Part shown: positions 36,381-47,150 of the stretch, one piece after another
Layout of the letters: the number at the start of each line of letters is the position of its first letter
How positions within the stretch are numbered: the stretch's first letter is position 1
From: Tragulus kanchil
Taxonomy: Eukaryota > Chordata > Mammalia > Artiodactyla > Tragulidae
DNA length: 64,000 nucleotides
Reading direction: 5' to 3'
NCBI GenBank assembly: GCA_022376925.1
Contig: JAIOJX010000032.1
Location: 170,649,979-170,713,978, forward strand
Notes under the pieces: generated by a model
Database searches by the model: none
What the model was told of the DNA's origin: nothing
Seen by the model: the letters and a program-made list of their open reading frames with translations, nothing else
Position numbers and translations under genes: made by a program

Positions 36381-36580
36381 GCCTCCCAGGTGGCGCTGGT
36401 GGTAAAGAACTGCCTGCCAAAGCAAGAGACTCAGGCTGGATCCCCGGGTTGGGAAGATCCCCTGGAGGCGGAAATTCAAACCCGTGTCAGTGCTCCTGCC
36501 TGGAAAACTCCACAGACAAAGGAGCCTGGCGGGCTACCACCCAGGGGGCTGCAAGGAGTCGGACACAACTGAGCTACTGA
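36381..36580 (+). mobile_element. Bov-tA SINE, complete twin
   Basis: A complete sense Bov-tA ending 'gagtcggacacaactgagct'. It is the intact counterpart of the truncated element at 35277-35468. Confidence 0.92.
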
Positions 36581-37352
36581 GCACACACCTGTGCACTCAC
36601 ACGACACTTCAAGAGGCCTCCAACCATCGAGACCAGAGGTTCTCACGTCAGGCCTGACGGGAGGGGGTCCAGGACTCCCTGAAACCGCATCCACTGGTCA
36701 CTCCAGTGTATCCACCACGTAAAGGGGCTGACCCTTCATTCACACTACTTTGGACAAAGGTTAGATGCCCAGGGCTGATGGGTACTTGGAAACACCAGCA
36801 AGCCACGCCTGGGAGGCACGGCCCGGGACGCCGCAGGGGCCGCACCGTGCAGCCGGGGCTCTGCAGGGGCGCGAGCAGAGGGCGTCCGCGGGACGCAGCT
36901 CCAGCCCTCTCCACCTGTCTTCACCACCACACCCGGCGGCTCTACCGGAACTCACCATGCAGATTCCTCGTTCTGTTATTTAAACCCGCCTCCCGGTCCC
37001 CTCTGACCTCATCAGGTCTGCTCCCACTCTAACAGCGGGCGCTGCAGAGATCAGCTGAGGCAGGCAGGGAAGGCCGGTTCCCAGAGGACGGGGCTCCAAG
37101 TCAGAACCAGCGAGGGCGCGGCTCTGCATGTGCGGCCAGCTCATCCCAAGCTTCACACACAAACAGCTCCAACTTTATTCTAATAAATCTCTACTAGAAT
37201 CATCTGGGGTAAAGAAAAGGAATTCAGATATACACGCTTACTAATATATTCTCGATGAAACTTTAAGAACAATTTCTTCAAAATGAAAGTGAAGCTTTCA
37301 AATAACTTTTAAAATGAACTAATGGAAGAGAAGTACTATGGACCCAAAATTA
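36581..37352. other. Unique stretch
   Basis: GC-rich to about 37150 and AT-rich after. No gene is recognised. The region 37300-37352 is the left member of a direct repeat flanking the next SINE. Confidence 0.5.
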
Positions 37353-37584
37353 TTTATGATTCATCCATCTTTATTCTTTGGCCTGTGTGGGCCTCCCATT
37401 GCAGTGGCCTCTCTCACTGCAGAGCACCGGCTCTGGGCACATGCACTCGAGAGCACTGGCTCATAATTAGACACACGGGTCAAGCCGCTCCGCAGCACGT
37501 GGGATCCTCCCGCGCCAGGGATTGAACTGGTGCCCCCTGCACTGCAAGGCAGACTCTTCATCCACTAGACCACCAGGGAAGCCC
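37353..37584 (-). mobile_element. CHR-type tRNA SINE, short form
   Basis: Antisense short-form SINE ending 'gaccaccagggaagccc' at its right side. It is flanked by unusually long direct repeats (about 55 bp, 37300-37352 and 37588-37645, imperfect) instead of a 7-20 bp duplication. Confidence 0.88.
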
Positions 37585-37888
37585 ACAAATAACTTTTAAA
37601 ATGAACTAATGGAAGTTATGGAAGTTTTATGGACCCAAAATTATACCTGAAAAATTGACAACAGATAATCAAGGATGCCTGATTAAATATAAATCACACA
37701 TTTTATATAGGCAATCACCATTTTATGAATGAGTGTATTCCAAACGTTACTTTGTGAATTCTGGGTTCAAAATACAGAATGTACTTCCTCACAGGAAGGG
37801 TAACACACAACAGCTGGCATTTCCATTTTAGCTCGCAACAGCCTCTCTCAGAAAGTATCCAATAGTACACTGCTGATTGCACCACAGA

Positions 37889-38572
37889 CTCTAACCAGCA
37901 CCCCCGGAACGGATTAATGATGGCCACTCTAACCAGCACCCCCGGAATAGATTCACAATGGCCACTCTAACCAGTACCCCCGGAATGTATTCACGATGGC
38001 CGCTCTAACCAGCACCCCCGGAATGGATTAACGATGGCCACTCTAACCAGCACCCCCGGAATGGATTCATGATGGCCACTCTAACCAGTACCCCTGGAAT
38101 GGATTCATGATGGCCGCTCTAACCAGCACGCTCAGAATGGATTAGAGATGGCTACTCTAACCAGCACCCCCAGAACAGATTAACAATGGCCGCTCTAACC
38201 AGCACACCCGGAATGGATTCACAATGGCCACTCTAACCAGCACCCCCAGAATGGATTGACGATCACTATTCTAACCAGCACCCCCGGAATGGATTCACGA
38301 TGGCCACTCCAACCAGTACCCCTGGAATGGATTCATGATGGCCGCTCTAACCAGCACGCCCAGAATGGATTAGAGATGGCTACTCTAACCAGCACCCCCA
38401 GAACAGATAAACAATGGCCACTCTAACCAGCACACCCGGAATGGATTCACAATGGCCACTCTAATCAGCACCCCCAGAATGGATTGACAATCGCTATTCT
38501 AACCAGCACGCCCGGAATGGATTCACAATGGCCACTCTAACCAGCACCCCTGGAATGGATACACGATGGCCA
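37889..38572 (+). repeat. 38-bp minisatellite, 18 units, with 6-unit higher-order repeat
   Basis: The unit 'ctctaaccagcacccccg' + 'gaatggattcacaatggcca' (38 bp) is repeated 18 times in exact register. Unit variants are ordered: a block of six units (228 bp) beginning about 38046 is repeated at about 38274, and two units of a third block follow at 38502. For example, 'ccagtacccctgg' recurs at 38085 and 38313, and 'cagcacg' variants at 38124 and 38352. Four leading units precede the blocks. No protein is encoded. Confidence 0.95.
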
Positions 38573-39267
38573 CAATCCCTGCTGCTCCTCCCATTAAGAA
38601 CAGACTCTACGTGCCCTCTCCTTAATCTGGGAGTACCTGGGCGTTCTACAGCTAACAGAATGGAGCAAGAGCCATGACATGCTGATCTGTCAGCCCCACT
38701 TCCTCTCCAAGAGAAATCACTCTAGGAGTCTTTGGCTGTTGTTGCTCAACAACCTGAGCAGAGAGTCCACCTGACGAGGCCCTGACACTACATGAAAAGT
38801 GAGGACCCACTAAGCCTGGCCTTCCGACCACCCACGCTTGTGAGCATCACCATTGTGGACCCTCCAGACCAGGTCAGAGGCCAGATAAACATGAGTGGCT
38901 TCTGTTAACGCCACACAGAGCAGAAGAGTCACCCAGCTGAGCCCTGCCTCACCAACCCACAGAACCACACTAGCTACTTAGTAACAAATTACTGGTTTAG
39001 GTCATACACGCTTAGGCTGACTTGTTACTCAGCAATCATTATCTAGAAACCTTCTGTGGCATTTTCAGGAAATGACAGGAGCACCAGCAGCAGGAGCAAA
39101 GTCCCCTCCTCCACGCTCCACAGGTGGACACAGAATTCCAGTGGTGATGGTGTCAGGATTTTCCTATCTATCAGCCAGTGCTGGAAAGCCTTGTGTTGGA
39201 AAGTAAGGAGGTACACATATGATCATCACCAAAAAGTTGTCCTGTCTGCTTCAAAATCCTCCTAGAA
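38573..39267. other. Unique stretch
   Basis: No gene or known repeat recognised. The part from 38844 is repeated at 39989 in pair 9. Confidence 0.5.
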
Positions 39268-41134
39268 TTTTGTACACACTACTAAGAACACATTTCAAAA
39301 TTCAGAAGAAACACAAAGCAGAGTCAAAATACAGTTGATACCTTGATACCAAAGCCAAAGATACTAAAAAAGGAAATGAAAGACCAATATTCCATATAAA
39401 CACAGATGTGAAAGTTCTCAACAAAACAGTAGCAAACAAATCCAACAACACATTAAGAGGATTATGTACCATGACAAATGAGGTATATCCGAGGAAAGCA
39501 AGGGAGGTTCAGCACACAAAAATCAATTAATGAAACACACTACGTTAACAGAAGGAAAGAAAAAAACACACAATCCTAACAACACACATATAGAAAACAT
39601 TTGACAAAATTCAACAACCTTTCCTCAAAAAATAATCAGTAAGCTAGGAATTTAAGGGAACTTCCTTAACATGACAAAGGGCACTTATTTTTTTAAAGCC
39701 ACATGTAACTTCATAATCACACTGCAAAGTTTTCCCCTGAGATCAGGAACAAGAGGAGGATGTCTGTCTGCTTTCACCACTGCCATTCAGACTGCAGAAG
39801 TCCTAGCCAGAGCAATGAGACAAGAAAAAGAAATAAAAGGCACCAACATTGGGAAAAAAAAAAAGAAGTATCTATTTGCCAATGACATCACTACACACAT
39901 AGAAAATCCCATGGAATCTACCAAAAAACTAACAGAGGTAATAACTAAATTCATCAAGGCTTCAGGGTATACTATCAACACACAAAAAGCATCACCATTG
40001 TGGACCCTCCAGACCAGGTCAGAGGCCAGATAAACATGAGTGGCTTCTGTTAACGCCACACAGAGCAGAAGAGTCACCCAGCTGAGCCCTGCCTCACCAA
40101 CCCACAGAACCACACTAGCTACTTAGTAACAAATTACTGGTTTAGGTCATACACGCTTAGGCTGACTTGTTACTCAGCAATCATTATCTAGAAACCTTCT
40201 GTGGCATTTTCAGGAAATGACAGGAGCACCAGCAGCAGGAGCAAAGTCCCCTCCTCCACGCTCCACAGGTGGACACAGAATTCCAGTGGTGATGGTGTCA
40301 GGATTTTCCTATCTATCAGCCAGTGCTGGAAAGCCTTGTGTTGGAAAGTAAGGAGGTACACAAATGATCATCACCAAAAAGTTGTCCTGTCTGCTTCAAA
40401 ATCCTCCTAGAATTTTGTACACACTACTAAGAACACATTTCAAAATTCAGAAGAAACACAAAGCAGAGTCAAAATACAGTTGATACCTTGATACCAAAGC
40501 CAAAGATACTAAAAAAGGAAATGAAAGATCAATATTCCATATAAACACAGATGTGAAAGTTCTCAAAACAGTAGCAAACGAATCCAACAACACATTAAGA
40601 GGATTATGTACCATGACAAATGAGGTATATCCGAGGAAAGCAAGGGAGGTTCAGCACACAAAAATCAATTAATGAAACACACTACGTTAACAGAAGGAAA
40701 GAAAAAAACACACAATCCTAACAACACACATATAGAAAACATTTGACAAAATTCAACAACCTTTCCTCAAAAAATAATCAGTAAGCTAGGAATTTAAGGG
40801 AACTTCCTTAACATGACAAAGGGCACTTATTTTTTTAAAGCCACATGTAACTTCATAATCACACTGCAAAGTTTTCCCCTGAGATCAGGAACAAGAGGAG
40901 GATGTCTGTCTGCTTTCACCACTGCCATTCAGACTGCAGAAGTCCTAGCCAGAGCAATGAGACAAGAAAAAGAAATAAAAGGCACCAACATTGGGAAAAA
41001 AAAAAAGAAGTATCTATTTGCCAATGACATCACTACACACATAGAAAATCCCATGGAATCTACCAAAAAACTAACAGAGGTAATAACTAAATTCATCAAG
41101 GCTTCAGGGTATACTATCAACACACAAAAAGCAG
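38844..41134. repeat. ~1.1-kb direct pair 9 (offset 1145-1142)
   Basis: Copy 1 is 38844-39988 and copy 2 is 39989-41134, abutting with 'agca' shared at the junction. Differences are three substitutions and a three-base indel near 39418/40563. The junction is inside L1 ORF2. The L1 sequence is thus interrupted by unique DNA from upstream of itself and then restarts, a layout a natural insertion would not give. Confidence 0.95.
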
Positions 41135-41274
41135 TGGCATTTCTATATACCAGCAATGAACAATTCAAAAAGGAAACTAAGGAAACAGTTCCATTTATAA
41201 TAACATTCAAAAGAGTACAATACCCAAGTACAAATTTAACCAAGCAAGTGAAAATTTATATACTGAAACTATAA
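40813..41274 (+). pseudogene. L1 ORF2 reverse transcriptase fragment
   Basis: A 153-codon open piece of L1 reverse transcriptase. 'RQEKEIKGTNIG' is followed by 'YLFANDI', where the family has FADD, so one catalytic Asp is replaced by Asn. Then come 'SGYTINTQKAVAFLYTSNEQ' and 'FIITFKRVQYPSTNLTKQVK'. A 3'-cut version is at 39671-39991. Dead LINE remnant. Confidence 0.88.
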
Positions 41275-42005
41275 AATCTTACTGAAAGAAATTAAAGGTG
41301 TAAATAAATGGAAAGACATCTCACAGTCCTGAACTGGAAGACTCAGTACTAATGGCAATTCCCCAAAGCAGATTTGACGCAGGCCCTGTCAAAATTCCAA
41401 TGACTGCTTCACAGAAAGAGGAAAAACTGATCCTCAAATTCATATGGAACTACAAGGGGTCCCAAATGGCCAAAGCAATATTGAAAAGGAGAAATAAAGT
41501 TGGAAGACTCACACTTCTCACACTTACTACTTCAAAACTTTTCACAAAGCTACAACAATCAAAACAGTGTGTTACTGGCATAAGGACAGACGTGTAGACC
41601 TGTGGAGTAGAACCAAGAGTCTAGAATAAATTCAGACATCTGTGGTAACTGACTTCTAACAAAGGCGCCAAGACCACCCAATGGAGAAAGAACAGTCTCC
41701 TCAACAAGTGATGCTGGGACACTGGGTGATCTGATGAGAAAGAAGGAAGTGGGACTCCTACCTCACATATAAAAACTAACTCAAAATGGACAAAAGATCT
41801 AAATGCAAGAACGAAAACTATAAAATGTAGGGGTAGATCTTCATGACGCTGAACTTGGCAATGGCTTTTCAGGTTTGATACCAAAAACACAAGGAAAAAC
41901 AAGATACAGTGGAATTAATCAAAATTAAAAACTTTTCTGCATCAAAGCATACTATCAAGAATGTGAAAGAACAACCATGGAAAAAATAATTGCCAGGCAT
42001 ATAAC

Positions 42006-42205
42006 GGGCTTCCCCAATGGCTCAGAGAGTAAAGAATCAGCCCGCAATACAGGAGACATGGGTTTGATTCCTGGGTCCAGCAGAACCCCTGGGGGAGGAA
42101 ATGGCAGCCCAGTACAGGAGTCTCACTTGGAACGTCCCATGGGCAGAGGAGCCCGGTGAGCTACAGGTCGCAGAGTCAGACGCAACTGAGCAACTAAGCA
42201 GCAAA
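42006..42205 (+). mobile_element. Bov-tA SINE in L1
   Basis: Sense element 'gggcttccccaatggctcag' to 'cagacgcaactgagcaacta'. Moderately diverged and inserted in the L1. Confidence 0.9.
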
Positions 42206-42242
42206 CATCTACTATGAGTTTAAAACTCAAAAAATATAAAGA

Positions 42243-42571
42243 GGGCTTCCCTGGTGGTCCAGTGGGTAAGGACACCACCTTGCAGGGCAAGGGGCGCCGG
42301 TTCAATCCCTGGCCTGGGAAGATCCCACGTGCCGCGGAGCGGCTGGACCGATGTGTCCAATTACCGAGCCAGAGCTCTGGGGTGCATGCGCCCAGAGCCG
42401 GTGCTCTGTGACAACAGAGGCCGCTGCGGTGGGAGGCCCACACGGGCCGAAGAACAAAGATGGATGAAAATGGACAAATGAAAGACCAGTAGAAGTGGCC
42501 TGCCTGCTCCCCTCCCTCCCCACCCCACCCCCTCAAATAAATAAATAAATCTTTTTAAAAAAAAAAAAATA
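42243..42571 (+). mobile_element. CHR-type tRNA SINE, long form, in L1
   Basis: Nearly consensus-like copy: head 'gggcttccctggtggtcc', body 'gatgtgtccaattaccgagc', long-form segment 'gacaaatgaaagaccagtag', C-rich tract, and tail 'aaataaataaataaatcttt' plus A-run. A short 'atataaaga'-like duplication flanks it. The low divergence from the 31820 copy suggests relatively recent activity. Confidence 0.9.
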
Positions 42572-42968
42572 TATATATATATAAAGAACTCTTACAACTT
42601 AACAAAAAGATAATTCAATTAAAACATGGGCAAAGGGCTTGAATGCATGTTGTTTCTAAAAAGATACAATGAAAAGGTGTTTAATATCACTGGTTATTAA
42701 AGAAATACAAAATCACTACAAGATACCATTTTACATCCACTAAAATAGCTTGAATCAAAAAAAAAAAAGTTGACAAAGATATGCAGAAATTAGGACCCTA
42801 GTACACTGCAGGTGGAAACAAGTTAGACACAGAATGCCCATATGATCCAACCATTCCACTCCTAGGTATATTACCCAAGAGAAATGAAAACACTAGGCCT
42901 ACATAGAAACACATGTATGTGTGTATTTGCATGCATATGTGTGTGCATGTATATGTGTGTATGTATCT

Positions 42969-43084
42969 GGAGGAGGGCATGGCAACCCACGCCAGGACTC
43001 CTGCCTGGAACATCCCTTGGACAGAGGAGCCCGGGAGCTCCGGTCCACAGCATCAAGAAGAGTCAGACACGACTGAAGCAAAAA
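42969..43084 (+). mobile_element. Bov-tA SINE, 5'-truncated
   Basis: Sense: 'ggaggagggcatggcaaccc', 'ctcctgcctggaacatccct' and 'gtcagacacgactgaagcaa'. It is preceded by a TG/TA-rich patch (42910-42968), the mirror arrangement of the Bov-tA/TG pair at 35 kb. Confidence 0.88.
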
Positions 43085-43385
43085 ACACTATGCTACACGG
43101 AGGAAGCTAGACCTGAAAGGCCAAAGACTGCACCATCCCCTCTATGTGACACGCCCAGAACAAGCACAGCTGTAGCCACAGAAAGGAGATCAGGGCTTAG
43201 CAGAGGCTGGAAAAAGAGGGGATGGGGAATGACTCCCGCACGGGTGCAGGATGTTTTACAGGGTGATGGGAAAGTCCTGAAACCACATCAAGTCAGTGGT
43301 TGCACAAAACTGTGAACACACTACATACCACTGAGTGTACACTTTAAAACAGTTAACTGAATGCTATATGAATTATGCCTCAAGA

Positions 43386-44599
43386 AGGGACAATTTGGTT
43401 GGACTAGTGACTGACCCACAAGAATACTCAAGTATCTAACATATTTCAGGCCCTCTTCTAGTAAAGGCTAAGGCGATGGAGGCGACGGACAAGATTTTTT
43501 AGCTACAAATTAAAAACGCAAGGTAAGAGACTAGAGAGCGACAGCAGGGGCCGTCTCAACCCGGCTGCCCCAGAGGAGCCTCCTGAAGAGGCGGCCCGGC
43601 ACAGAGGCTGCTCCGTGGAGGGCCCGCGCCCGGAGCCCACGCCTCCCGACCAGAGAGGCCACCGCACCAAGAACAGCCCTGCACCACAGCCAGAGGCAGC
43701 CTGAGGGCCGCCACAGAGACCCAGGACGGCAGAAATAACACACAAATAAGTAAGTCTTAAAAAACACTATTCTGCTAAATCGAAGAAAATAATGTACTAA
43801 AACAGAGTTTCAAATGTACAAAAATCATCATATATAAACATTGTTTTTCTGAAAAACTGAGGGCCTATCTATAGACATGCCTTTTTGTGCAAATACACAG
43901 TAATTTTCAGTTTCCAGATATTTTAATCTTCGTCACAAATCATTTCTTTACAGTCCAATCACGTGCTTCTTCTCTGCCTACCTGTCACGAGGTGAACAGG
44001 CCCCACTCCCCAGAGAGCCCGTCCACCCTGCTCACGAGCACGTTCTCCCTTTCAGAAATCACACACGAGGAGGAAAGGAACTCCTATTCACGCCAGGGCC
44101 CCACGTTCACTCACCTGCCCACTGTCAGTCCTCACAATTACCTCTTCAAAGATGAGAAAATGGAGGTTCAGAAAGGACAAATGACTTGCTATCATAGTTA
44201 CTTAAGGAAGGACCAGAATTCAAGCTGGGTCTGACTTCAGACCCATACTCCTTCCACGCACAAATTGGACCCATCTCAGATGGGCTAAGCACAGCTTTGG
44301 GCCAGACTGTGAAAACACGATGAAGCGACCGAGTCCTTAAGAAGCTTAGCCTCGCATCACTGGGGACCCACCCGAGCTGCGCCAGCGCCTCCCTCGAGCT
44401 GGAGAAGGCAGGGCAGGCCTCTCCAGGAGCAGGCGGCCCTTGCTGTCTCTCCCCCGCCATGCCTTGACCCCACTGCCTCTGAGCTGGCAGAAGAACAAAG
44501 AAACCCTATCCTCTGTCACTCAAGGAACCTGCCCTGAGGCCTCTGTGTCCAGCTGCGCCCCAGTGCGCCTCTCTCGGGCAGGCACTGACCATGATGGAA
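43386..44599. other. Unique stretch
   Basis: GC-rich at 43540-43730 and 44340-44560, otherwise AT-rich. No gene is recognised. Open frames on both strands at 43503-43767 and 43887-44234 lack identifiable products. Confidence 0.5.
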
Positions 44600-44655
44600 C
44601 ACGCCCCTCCCTCACTCCAGTCATCACCAGTGCCGAGTTCAAAACTTTACAGTGG

Positions 44656-44963
44656 GGCTTCCCTGGTGGTCCAGTGGGTAAAGAGTGCAAGGGGCACCGG
44701 TTCAATCCCTGGCCTGGGAAGATCCCATATGCCGCAGAGCGGCTGGACTGGTGTGTCCAATTATGAGCCAGCGCTCTGGAGCGCATGCGCCCAGAGCCAG
44801 TGCTCTGCAGTGAGAGAGGCCACTGCCACGGGAGGCCCACACAGGCCAAAGAATAAAAAGATGGATGAAAATAAATGTAAATTTAAAAAGAGGCATGATG
44901 AGGAAAAGAGGGAAAAAAAGAGAAAGAGAGAGGTAAAAAAAACTCTTTAAATAATAAAAAAAG
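44656..44963 (+). mobile_element. CHR-type tRNA SINE with purine-rich tail
   Basis: Short-form SINE with a ~90-bp A/G-rich tail ('gaggaaaagagggaaaaaaa', 'gagaaagagagaggtaaaaa'). It is flanked by a perfect 15-bp duplication 'aaaactttacagtgg' (44641-44655 and 44964-44978). The middle of the tRNA-like region is shortened ('taaagagtgcaaggggcacc'). Confidence 0.9.
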
Positions 44964-45746
44964 AAAACTTTACAGTGGTTCCAGCAGAAGAGCCACGCAA
45001 AATCATTCACAAAATACCAGTGACATCATTTCCTTCTTAAGAGTGGAGAGGTTTCTTTGCCTTTAACTTATACTCCCATCAGCCATCCGCAATTATAATA
45101 AATTCCAGGTGAATGGGTGGAATCTGCCCATGTTGGGCTGTAACCAGCTCTCTACAGAGTGACCAGGCCTCCGGGATTTGTTCACCGCTAACAAGCTAAT
45201 ATTTGAAAACCCTGTAAAGACATAATGACTACATACTATCATTATTACTAAACTACCGGTTTAAATGTAAATTAAGAGAGAAAGGGGAAAGAAAACACAT
45301 TACTAAATCAAGTCTGGGTCCTCTCTGAGGCGAGAACCACAGAGTAAAGAATGCCCCTTACTGGAGGATGTGGAATTCAGGGTCTCTGCTGCAGGAAACT
45401 CACTCAAAATGGAGACAAGGAACAGAGGACCCACTGGAGGGTCAGTCCATGCAGGCAGAGCAGATGCCGGAGGAAAGGAAGGGCAGCGGGGAAAGCAAAC
45501 GCTGGAAAACACACAATGTCACACCTCTAGAATCCGAAAGCAAAACTAAAAAGTCTAGATAAGAACAAAATCTAAAACTGGATTGTAATTCAGCGTAGAC
45601 CAACCACAGAGCAGGGTGGTGAAAACATGGACTCCCGAGTCCGCAGGCCTTACGTTCTTGCTTTTCCTCATCTGTAAAATGGGAGGATAACACGCCCCTC
45701 CCTCACTCCAGTCATCACCAGTGCCGAGTTCAAAACTTTACAGTGG

Positions 45747-46025
45747 GGCTTCCCTGGTGGTCCAGTGGGTAAAGAGTGCAAGGGGCACCGGTTCAATCCC
45801 TGGCCTGGGAAGATCCCATATGCCGCAGAGCGGCTGGACTGGTGTGTCCAATTATGAGCCAGTGCTCTGCAGTGAGAGAGGCCACTGCAATGGGAGGCCC
45901 ACACAGGCCAAAGAATAAAAAGATGGATGAAAATAAATGTAAATTTAAAAAGAGGCATGATGAGGAAAAGAGGGAAAAAAAGAGAAAGAGAGAGGTAAAA
46001 AAAACTCTTTAAATAATAAAAAAAG
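45747..46025 (+). mobile_element. CHR-type tRNA SINE, twin with 29-bp deletion
   Basis: Copy-2 twin of 44656-44963 with the same target duplication. It lacks the 29-bp segment containing 'gagcgcatgcgcccagagcc'. Confidence 0.9.
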
Positions 46026-46750
46026 AAAACTTTACAGTGGTTCCAGCAGAAGAGCCACGCAAAATCATTCACAAAATACCAGTGACATCATTTCCTTCTT
46101 AAGAGTGGAGAGGTTTCTTTGCCTTTAACTTATACTCCCATCAGCCATCCGCAATTATAATAAATTCCAGGTGAATGGGTGGAATCTGCCCATGTTGGGC
46201 TGTAACCAGCTCTCTACAGAGTGACCAGGCCTCCGGGATTTGTTCACCGCTAACAAGCTAATATTTGAAAACCCTGTAAAGACATAATGACTACATACTA
46301 TCATTATTACTAAACTACCGGTTTAAATGTAAATTAAGAGAGAAAGGGGAAAGAAAACACATTACTAAATCAAGTCTGGGTCCTCTCTGAGGCGAGAACC
46401 ACAGAGTAAAGAATGCCCCTTACTGGAGGATGTGGAATTCAGGGTCTCTGCTGCAGGAAACTCACTCAAAATGGAGACAAGGAACAGAGGACCCACTGGA
46501 GGGTCAGTCCATGCAGGCAGAGCAGATGCCGGAGGAAAGGAAGGGCAGCGGGGAAAGCAAACGCTGGAAAACACACAATGTCACACCTCTAGAATCCGAA
46601 AGCAAAACTAAAAAGTCTAGATAAGAACAAAATCTAAAACTGGATTGTAATTCAGCGTAGACCAACCACAGAGCAGGGTGGTGAAAACATGGACTCCCGA
46701 GTCCGCAGGCCTTACGTTCTTGCTTTTCCTCATCTGTAAAATGGGGAGGA

Positions 46751-47150
46751 TTCCTCCCTCAAAAGTCAGGCTGGCATGAAGGAGGCACCCAAAGGCAGCC
46801 AGCTCCTTCTCCTGGGGCCTGACCCCCGAACGGCAGTCACAGGGAGCCTCTGCAGCTCCCAGGCCCTCTGACGCGCTCCCTCCTTGTGCTCGCTCTTGCT
46901 TCCCTCGCAGGAAAACACCTCCACGCTCCCACAGCGCCTCTGCCCACCATGGAGGCACGCACCCGCCGTGCTGTCCCTGCGGACTCTCTGGCCCACTCCA
47001 CAGGCTCCTTGAGGACAGTGCTCACACGACCTCTTCACTTCTTAGCTTTGGCAAGCAGCATAGCCCCTGGGTAAATTCTCCAAACAATGTGTGTGGATTA
47101 AATAATTCCAATCATCCCAAATTGGAATTAGAGGCCAAGCAGCTTCCCTG
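46751..47150. other. Unique stretch
   Basis: GC-rich short stretch between pairs 10 and 11. No gene or repeat recognised. Confidence 0.5.

Larger units (their letters stand above)
34403..36572. repeat. ~1.1-kb direct pair 8 (offset 1105-1104)
   Basis: Copy 1 is 34403-35468 and copy 2 is 35508-36572. A 39-base filler (35469-35507) lies between them, the longest in the window. Differences are one C in a C-run at the start, a C/T change at about 35069/36173, and several substitutions crowded into the last 100 bp of copy 1 (35371-35468). Each copy carries three Bov-tA elements and one TG-rich microsatellite. Confidence 0.95.
39268..43385 (+). mobile_element. Older L1 LINE, ORF2 and 3' UTR, rearranged by pair 9
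   Basis: Sense L1 ORF2 remnants run from about 39268. They restart after the junction at about 40413 and continue to 'taaagaactcttacaactta' (42580), 'tatgatccaaccattccact' (42841) and a 3' UTR ending about 43385. A Bov-tA (42006-42205), a long-form CHR SINE (42243-42571), a TG/TA patch (42910-42968) and another Bov-tA (42969-43084) are inserted. It is inactive. Confidence 0.85.
44600..46750. repeat. ~1.1-kb direct pair 10 (offset 1091 to 1062)
   Basis: Copy 1 is 44600-45689 and copy 2 is 45690-46750. The offset drops by 29 because copy 2 lacks 29 bp inside the CHR SINE, between two 'gccag(c/t)gctctg' boxes. A few substitutions near the same spot and a one-G difference at the end of copy 1 are the only other changes seen. 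Each copy holds one CHR SINE and then unique DNA. Confidence 0.95.

Noticed and set aside
37889..38572. CRISPR-like array
   Set aside because: The repeats are contiguous 38-bp units with no unique spacers, in mammalian DNA. It is a minisatellite.
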